A stretch of DNA of 12,345 nt from Phoronis ovalis. Taxonomy: Eukaryota > Phoronida > Phoronidae. The position numbers and the translations under genes were made by a program. The stretch is from NCBI GenBank assembly GCA_028565635.1, contig JAOXYB010045882.1:1-12345 (forward strand), written 5' to 3'. This document shows, piece by piece, positions 9,001-12,345 of the stretch; position 1 is the first letter of the stretch, and the number at the start of each line of letters is the position of its first letter. The notes under the pieces are model-generated. The model saw nothing but the letters and a program-made list of their open reading frames with translations. It did not search any database and was not told where the DNA came from.

Positions 9001-9559
9001 AGTGCATGGTTATATTTCAATATCATACAAGCCAATGGATATAAACACAATAATTGTCACATTTTCAGATTCTCTTCAGAGCAGCACAATTGCACTGCAG
9101 TTCGTAAATCTTGAATTATATATTTTTCAGTCATGTTGGGAGTATTGGGAGCATTCGGACATATCGGCGGGATTCACTACGCTTTGTCACATGTCAGCTA
9201 TGCACAAGTACAAGAAGAAGGATTGATGTACCTTTTTTACGCTGCTCTTACAATGTACATTGGTGGAGCTATATTTGCTATGCAACTTCCCGAATGTTAT
9301 AGTCCTGGAACATTTGATATTTGTGTAAGTATGAAAAGTGGAAAAATATGTATTTGTGAAAATGAACATAGAGGTACAGGCACGTAACTGATGCCATTTC
9401 GTTAGCACTCGGCCTAATGCGGCTTTGTTCTTGTCTGTTTTGTAGGGAGGAAGTCATCAGATTTTACATATGTGCGTTCTTATAGCTGGATACCTACATT
9501 TTATGGGACTCAAGCATATTGCACAGTATAGATATACCAATGGATGCGTGAACTTGTGA
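5897..9559 (+). CDS. PAQR/adiponectin receptor-like gene 2, complete six-exon coding region (353 aa)
   Basis: Join 5897-6010, 6534-6804, 7241-7421, 8444-8631, 9131-9324, 9446-9559; all introns are GT-AG and the phases (0,1,2,1,0) fit without a stop. The protein has a variable hydrophilic N-terminus (1-77). The AdipoR-type entry motif LPDWLRDNQYLLHGHRP is at 86-102 and ExxNxxxH at 119-126. Seven hydrophobic segments lie near 128-142, 155-173, 190-209, 220-238, 252-270, 282-302 and 320-338. The CREST/PAQR metal site is complete: S170xxxH174, D191, H320xxxH324. Spacings H174-D191 (17), D191-H320 (129) and H320-H324 (4) equal those of human AdipoR1 (H191, D208, H337, H341). Length is near AdipoR1 (375). 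Known for the family: inverted topology with cytosolic N-terminus and zinc-dependent ceramidase-type activity. Which ligand it senses cannot be read from sequence. PAQR3 is an alternative affinity (GGSHQILH, FHLFSCHS), but the N-terminal and FDI motifs favour AdipoR. Confidence 0.9.
6011..6533 (+). other. Intron 1 of gene 2
   Basis: GT-AG intron from gtaagaat to tttctttaag. AT-rich, no feature recognised. An in-frame ATG at 6471 lies near its end, 21 codons ahead of exon 2, so an alternative internal start giving an N-terminus without exon 1 is formally possible. Confidence 0.7.
6534..6804 (+). CDS. Gene 2 coding exon 2 (residues 39-128 plus first base of 129)
   Basis: Acceptor ttgtttctttaag, phase 0 in; donor gtgagt, phase 1 out. 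It encodes an acidic/basic linker (about 39-77), then WMPVSYHQLPDWLRDNQYLL and the KSLFRIHSETINIWTHFA block. That block is the most recognisable AdipoR/PAQR segment: the amphipathic helix before TM1 and the conserved ExxNxxxH motif (E119, N122, H126). The downstream reading frame beyond the donor is intronic and soon stops. The acceptor choice is inferred from phase and pyrimidine tract. Confidence 0.87.
6805..7240 (+). other. Intron 2 of gene 2
   Basis: gtgagt to tgtgttttag. AT-rich; a small TA-rich patch lies near 7107-7125. No other feature. Confidence 0.75.
7241..7421 (+). CDS. Gene 2 coding exon 3 (TM1-TM2, first zinc ligand)
   Basis: Acceptor tgtgttttag, donor gtaagt (7422), phases 1 in and 2 out. 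It completes G129 and encodes FFVYLSMWLSFMF (TM1), a loop with REAQSVSESD, and TM2 with S170-A-C-F-H174 and LFSCHS. H174 corresponds to AdipoR1 H191, a zinc ligand, in the family S-x3-H motif. The loop between TM1 and TM2 is shorter than in vertebrate AdipoR1. Confidence 0.9.
7422..8443 (+). other. Intron 3 of gene 2
   Basis: gtaagtat to tctatttccag. It contains the long palindrome at 8315-8347 and two small adjacent hairpins (GGGC-ATTA-GCCC at 8066-8077 and TTGCAT/ATGCAA near 8079-8093). The 67- and 71-residue frames within (7845-8060, 8093-8296) show no domain and look like chance. Confidence 0.75.
8315..8347. repeat. Near-perfect palindrome in intron 3
   Basis: The core GTGTTGTGG-T-CCACAACAC (8322-8340) is a perfect 9-bp stem with one central base. 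After a two-base imperfect step it is flanked by TTAGC (8315-8319) and GCTAA (8343-8347), which also pair. It could be a solo end or collapsed inverted-repeat transposon, or a dyad protein-binding site. Confidence 0.8.
8444..8631 (+). CDS. Gene 2 coding exon 4 (TM3-TM4, conserved Asp)
   Basis: Acceptor tatttccag, donor gtatga, phases 2 in and 1 out. It begins KLDYFGIHL, equal to the KLDYSGIALL block of AdipoR; D191 corresponds to AdipoR1 D208, which holds the zinc-bound water. It continues through TM3 (190-209), an extracellular loop HEDIKMK, TM4 (220-238), and FDRFAKPDFRVIRAG, which matches the AdipoR WDRFATPKHRQTRAG loop. The donor is a non-consensus GTATGA, but phase and homology support it. 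Confidence 0.9.
8632..9130 (+). other. Intron 4 of gene 2
   Basis: gtatga to tatttttcag. The segment 8760-8870 is visibly richer in G and C than its surroundings (ggggatctatttgggg..., cccc..., ccccggg) and may be an old inserted fragment. It matches nothing else in the window. The 74-residue frame at 9002-9226 crosses into exon 5 in another frame and is not coding. Confidence 0.7.
9131..9324 (+). CDS. Gene 2 coding exon 5 (TM5-TM6)
   Basis: Acceptor tatttttcag, donor gtaagt, phases 1 in and 0 out. It encodes VMLGVLGAFGHIGGIHYAL (TM5), the VSYAQVQEEG intracellular loop, TM6 (LMYLFYAALTMYIGGAIFAM) and QLPECYSPGTFDIC. The last block equals the RIPERFFPGKFDIW segment of AdipoR at the same exon boundary, and it joins in phase 0 to the HxxxH exon. 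Confidence 0.92.
9446..9559 (+). CDS. Gene 2 coding exon 6 (TM7, HxxxH zinc motif, stop)
   Basis: Acceptor gttttgtag, phase 0, ends TGA. It encodes GGSHQILHMCVLIAGYLHF..., with H320 and H324 as the last two zinc ligands, then TM7 and a short tail QYRYTNGCVNL, close to the EFRYGLEGGC tail of AdipoR. GG replaces the FQ that precedes SHQ in AdipoR and in gene 1, a PAQR3-like feature (GSSHQIWH in PAQR3). Confidence 0.93.
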   Translation, partial: GGSHQILHMCVLIAGYLHFMGLKHIAQYRYTNGCVNL

Positions 9560-10020
9560 TTGAATTTTGACTGGGAAACAGTGGTACAAATATGATCATC
9601 ACGACTTTCTAGTTGAGCATATTTTCTTTTGTCCCTTTTCATTCCAAATTTAGTACAAACATGTTTGTTAGGGGGTTGAACTTAAATACAACTTTTTCTA
9701 ACAAATCACACTTTTATTATAATAGCTGTTGCGAATATAATATTATGTAAACCAAATTTGCGCTTTTACAATTATTATGTTGTCCCAATATATTTCTCTA
9801 AACACTTGCTGAAATGTTCACATATTGTATTCTTAGACCAAAAAATATTTAGTATAAAGATAGTATTAATCTCATTACATTTCTGAATGTCTGATCTAGT
9901 CATACTGCATATTTTACCAGGATATTTTACTGTGTTTCCTGCACAATAAAAGAGATTACTATGTAATGAATAAATGACATCAGAAATAACACATGATATT
10001 ATTGAGCTTTTTATGTTATC
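9560..10020 (+). other. Probable 3' UTR and poly(A) region of gene 2
   Basis: AT-rich sequence after the TGA. Two AATAAA signals lie at 9945-9950 and 9969-9974, about 390-410 nt after the stop. No PAQR sequence continues beyond the stop. Confidence 0.5.
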
Positions 10021-10143
10021 CTGGCAAACACGAAGAAATGCTATACAGGGTCTAACACATTGATCAGCTTGCAAATTGAAAGGTAATGTACAGTAACACC
10101 TTGTACACAAAACATAATGTACTAACATCTTTCGGATCTTCAT
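9775..10143 (-). other. Cysteine-rich open frame of 122 codons, coding status doubtful
   Basis: A frame antisense to the gene 2 3' UTR, open for about nine further codons upstream of its ATG. It has 12 cysteines, clustered as CTRCYC and CVRPC near the N-terminus, and no signal peptide, membrane segment or domain I recognise. It is long for such AT-rich DNA, but codon choice simply mirrors the AT bias and the poly(A) signals of gene 2 lie inside it. It may be a chance frame or a decayed insertion. Confidence 0.15.
9945..9974 (+). terminator. Paired poly(A) signals of gene 2
   Basis: AATAAA at 9945-9950 and again at 9969-9974, followed by a T-rich stretch (gagctttttatgttatc) at about 10006-10020. 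These are the first canonical signals after the gene 2 stop. Confidence 0.5.
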
Positions 10144-10592
10144 TCTTAGCGAGGTATCTATTAGTGTTGGTCAATCTGATCGATATATGTAGTTATTTGA
10201 ACAAGATTGTTTTGCCGTAAGATTTTTACTTCTTTGTCACTCATTTGTCTGGTCATGCACTTATCAGTAATTTCAATTTCCTAATATTTTATCATGAAAT
10301 TAGATGTCTAAAAACCAACATCCTGCAGATTTAAACTTTGCAGCATATGATGGAGGTTGTCCAGAGAAACATGTACAGGTTTTCTAATATAAACATGAAC
10401 AGAAGCATCTAATCTGGATATTTTTTGTGGGGTTTACCAAACCAACACATTTTTTACTTATCCTATTTACCTACAACCAAGATATTTTAATTTGGAACTT
10501 TTTATGACTCAGCTAACAATGATCCACTTGGATTAAATTTCGCCCTACTCCAATGCTGGATAGAAAATGAATATGATCAGTGCAGAATGCAA
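10144..10592. other. Intergenic stretch without recognised feature
   Basis: AT-rich sequence between the gene 2 3' region and the retroelement remains. No exon, repeat or structure stands out. Confidence 0.5.
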
Positions 10593-10671
10593 GGAACCGA
10601 GCCCACGGATTAAGTAAATACTAGCACTGCTCCGATTGACACTACTTTATCTGCTTCAATTTACTTCTGCA
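10593..10671 (-). repeat. Dispersed repeat, copy B, next to the Penelope-like remnant
   Basis: Similar to 4791-4877 over roughly 60-80 bases on the same strand, sharing accgag/act, aagtaaata, ag and CTCCGATTGACAC in the same order with small gaps. It lies about 50 bp upstream of the start of recognisable GIY-YIG coding sequence. Confidence 0.5.
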
Positions 10672-10720
10672 GTGTATCCGCTAGAGGGATGGATTGTTGC
10701 ATCACACAAACCATTCACTT

Positions 10721-10999
10721 CGGTTACTTTGTTCTCAAACAGTAAAAGATGTAATAAAACTATATATGTGGGGGAAACGTGTAATATAAAAAAAAACCGG
10801 ATAAAGAACCATTTATCTAAAATAAGAAACAATGCAACTGATCACGAAGTTCCCATTCATTTCAATACTACTCAACATACTTTGGCAAACTTTGATATAA
10901 TATGTGTAGAAAAAGTAAAAACAAATAAAACGTACATGAGAAGATTTCAAAAACATACGGATAAAAAAAATATACACAAAAGTACCATATGGACTAAAC
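10721..10999 (+). pseudogene. Decayed GIY-YIG endonuclease domain of a Penelope-like retroelement
   Basis: The frame that spans 10636-11052 contains KRCNKTIYVGETCN, an RIKNHLSKIRNN helix, a PIHFN motif and CVEKV. This is the order of the GIY-YIG nuclease that ends Penelope-like element polyproteins: YVG around 10765, catalytic Arg around 10798, conserved His, HFN, and the metal-binding Glu around 10909. The expected C-terminal motif PYGLN is present at 10985-10999 but one frame over, so there is an indel at about 10940-10955. The upstream GIY tyrosine and one zinc-finger cysteine also appear lost. No reverse transcriptase precedes it, so this is a 5'-truncated, inactive 3' fragment. The start at 10636 is not meaningful. 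Confidence 0.75.
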
Positions 11000-11060
11000 A
11001 AAGAACTTCACTTTATATTTGTAATGAAACTAATGATACCTGTTTATGCTAATGGTGACG

Positions 11061-11134
11061 TATGTGTGTGTGTATGTGTGTGACATCACCTATGATATGC
11101 ATGTCATAATGACATGGGTGATGTGGTATCACCC
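11061..11134 (+). repeat. TG run and nested stem-loops in the retroelement tail
   Basis: A TG/TATG run (11061-11081) is followed by ACATCACC (11083-11090), which pairs with GGTGATGT (11117-11124). Inside that is the hairpin ATGTCA-TAA-TGACAT (11101-11115). Competing with it, GGGTGAT (11116-11122) pairs perfectly with ATCACCC (11128-11134) around a 5-nt loop. Two alternative folds therefore share one strand. It lies between the GIY-YIG remnant and the hammerhead-like core. Confidence 0.7.
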
Positions 11135-11140
11135 ACATAC

Positions 11141-11177
11141 CAGCATACCTGATGAAGGGCGAAAGGCCGAAACGCTG
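11141..11177 (+). ncRNA. Hammerhead-like ribozyme core at the Penelope-like element end (probably degenerate)
   Basis: CTGATGA (11149-11155), then GGC-GAAAG-GCC (11158-11168) as stem II, then GAAAC (11169-11173): the conserved core order of the hammerhead ribozyme. CAGC (11141-11144) pairs with GCTG (11174-11177) and would form a stem III-like closing helix around it. Hammerhead motifs are known in Penelope-like elements of many eukaryotes. Against activity: two unpaired bases (AG) sit between the core and stem II, the A at 11145 cannot pair with C11173, and no proper stem I is seen. Confidence 0.5.
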
Positions 11178-11220
11178 AAAACATATCTAATTTTTAACAT
11201 AGATTTTTAATGATTTTATA

Positions 11221-11947
11221 GTAGGTTTCCGAGTTATGCTCACACCGGGGTACTAAATACTAGTTTGTGACAGCTACTCAGGTTTTTCTAACGTCATCAG
11301 CTTAGTCTGTCAGGGAATTGCTGAGGAAACACAGAATCTTGAATACCGTATACATAAATATATACACACAAGTACTAGTTTATGTATTTAGTGGGATAGG
11401 GGTCATCGAACTATTCAGGTAGATAGAGCAGGTCAAACTTATTTTCCTACAGATGTGAAAGGGATATTTTATTTTCGTGCTGTGGGAATCATTGAATTTT
11501 ATTTTGGTCCATGCAATGTGATAAACGTTTTGTTTTATTTTCGTGTTATAGCGTTACATAAATTTTTGTTTATGTAATAAGATTATCATTTTTTATTTCT
11601 TTGCAATGAAATTGAATCTTCTTGCTTACCGCCTATGTAGGTCCTCTAATTTGCAGTATAATTATCTTCTTAGGAGCGTCCAATAGACTATTAGCTAGTA
11701 CTGCGTACAACCTGTTTATATACAGTAATTATTGTTGAGGTGTGAAAGGGTTATGTTATTTTGGTGACCCACGATTGCAGGAATTTATCATTTGTGATTC
11801 GTGAAAACGCAATATTATTTCCTTTAAGCGATGGTCCCTACCCATTTCCCCCTCAATGTCTCGTAATAACAGATATTTCTGACGTCATTTTACCGCATCA
11901 CAAACCTGTATGTTGTATATACAAAAGAGCATAACTCGGAAACCTAC
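11221..11947. mobile_element. Inverted-repeat DNA element (MITE-like), about 727 bp
   Basis: The first 21 bp (11221-11241, starting GTAGGTTTCCGAGTTATG) are the exact reverse complement of 11927-11947. Weaker inverted similarity continues inward, for example tagtttgtgac on the left and the complement of tcacaaacctgta on the right, then an acgtca block on each side. TA dinucleotides flank both ends within a few bases (11217-11218 and 11950-11951), compatible with a Tc1/mariner-type target site but not proof. The interior has a repeated block TGTGAAAGGG followed by a T-rich run (about 11453 and 11740) and no long reading frame, so the element is non-autonomous. It lies 44 bp after the hammerhead-like core and ends just before the gene 3 leader block. 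Confidence 0.75.
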
Positions 11948-11983
11948 AGTAATGGTTATATACTTATAGAGACAATAGAACAC

Positions 11984-12206
11984 GTAATAATAATTGCATG
12001 ATGTGCAGTTGAGCACGGGAGCAAACTGGTGTTAGACGCGTGTATATAGTACCAGGATCAGCAGTAAATAATACTTCATACAGATAAATTTGCTGACCTG
12101 TTGTAGCACGGTTCCATTTTTTAAAATTTGTGAGTGTTGTCAAAACAGTACTATTAGGTAAATATTTAAATTATTTTCTTGCGGAACAAGAAAAATAGTC
12201 TCTGTG
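11984..12206 (+). promoter_or_regulatory. Leader/promoter block of gene 3, duplicate of 5711-5896
   Basis: Paralogous to the gene 2 leader from taataat...gcat.atgtgcag through gaacaag to the ATG. The block ATGTGCAGTTGAGCACGGGA (12000-12019) differs from the gene 2 copy at one base. It includes a TATA-like gtatatag at 12041-12048 that the gene 2 copy lacks (gtactgta there). The putative acceptor AG before AACAAG is GG here, which suggests the leader is continuous with the exon or spliced elsewhere. Confidence 0.55.
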
Positions 12207-12299
12207 ATGATGCTGCGGAAGAATGTGGCTATTTCCAACGGTACCAGCACTACCAACGTAGTGTCAAGTGCAATGAATGGTTGTTCACAATCTTTGACC
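12207..12299 (+). CDS. PAQR-like gene 3, first coding exon (gene continues beyond window)
   Basis: Encodes 31 residues beginning MMLRKNVAISNGTST and ending in phase 0 before donor gtaagag at 12300. It aligns with gene 2 exon 1 throughout: same tandem ATGATG, same donor position and phase, ending SLT against SLM. Seven codons of gene 2 are absent as an in-frame 21-bp gap at the ACT-rich site. The family assignment rests on this paralogy, because the diagnostic PAQR domains would lie to the right of the window. Whether the gene is intact is unknown. Confidence 0.75.
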
Positions 12300-12329
12300 G
12301 TAAGAGTAGAGACAGATTTCGCATGCCTA

Positions 12330-12343
12330 ATATATATATATAT
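12330..12343. repeat. Short TA run at the window edge
   Basis: Seven or so TA units in intron 1 of gene 3, cut by the end of the window. Confidence 0.8.
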
Positions 12344-12345
12344 GT

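Noticed and set aside
9002-9302. Alternative frames across exon 5
   Set aside because: They are out of frame with the PAQR homology and use no consistent splice sites.
9457-9642. 61-residue minus-strand frame over exon 6
   Set aside because: Antisense shadow of the HxxxH exon.
10636-11052. Reading the 138-residue frame as an intact protein
   Set aside because: The first 28 or so residues have no family match, and the C-terminal motif of the GIY-YIG domain is in another frame, so the frame is a pseudogene segment.
1-12345. CRISPR array, bacterial operon or prophage
   Set aside because: Spliced animal genes, poly(A) signals and microsatellites exclude a prokaryotic context; no regularly spaced repeats were seen.

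Overview
The window looks like nuclear DNA of an invertebrate animal. It is AT-rich, its genes have GT-AG introns with phases that fit together, and it carries eukaryotic mobile-element remains: a Penelope-like GIY-YIG fragment and two inverted-repeat elements. I cannot name the species from sequence alone.

The main content is a head-to-tail array of at least three genes of the progestin/adipoQ receptor family (PAQR), closest to the adiponectin-receptor (AdipoR) class, all on the + strand. Gene 1 is represented only by its last coding exon (1304-1426). Gene 2 is complete: six coding exons between 5897 and 9559 join in frame to a 353-residue protein. It has seven membrane segments and the full CREST/AdipoR zinc site (S170xxxH174, D191, H320xxxH324). 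Gene 3 enters at the right edge: its first coding exon (12207-12299) is a clear paralogue of gene 2 exon 1, and about 200 bp of upstream DNA is duplicated with it.

Layout. 1-1303 is the last intron of gene 1 and contains a 643-bp foldback/MITE-like element (528-1170) with a 7-bp target duplication. 1427 to about 2600 is the probable 3' UTR of gene 1, with a good hairpin at 1937-1969 and a poly(A) signal at 2568. 2600-5710 is intergenic, with two microsatellites and a short repeat (4791-4877) that recurs at 10593. 5711-5896 is the leader/promoter block of gene 2. 5897-9559 is gene 2, with a near-perfect palindrome in intron 3 (8315-8347). 9560 to about 10000 is its 3' UTR, with paired poly(A) signals. 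10593-11177 is a decayed Penelope-like retroelement 3' end: a GIY-YIG domain with a frameshift, nested stem-loops and a hammerhead-like core. 11221-11947 is a second inverted-repeat element. 11984-12345 is the gene 3 leader, first exon and start of intron 1.

The genes are not an operon; they are tandem duplicates, each with its own leader block. From the family, the products should be multipass membrane proteins with a cytosolic N-terminus and a zinc-dependent lipid hydrolase (ceramidase-like) core. The biological novelty is most likely the lineage-specific receptor array and its diverged copies, plus the structured transposon tails. I saw no evidence for a wholly new enzymatic system.
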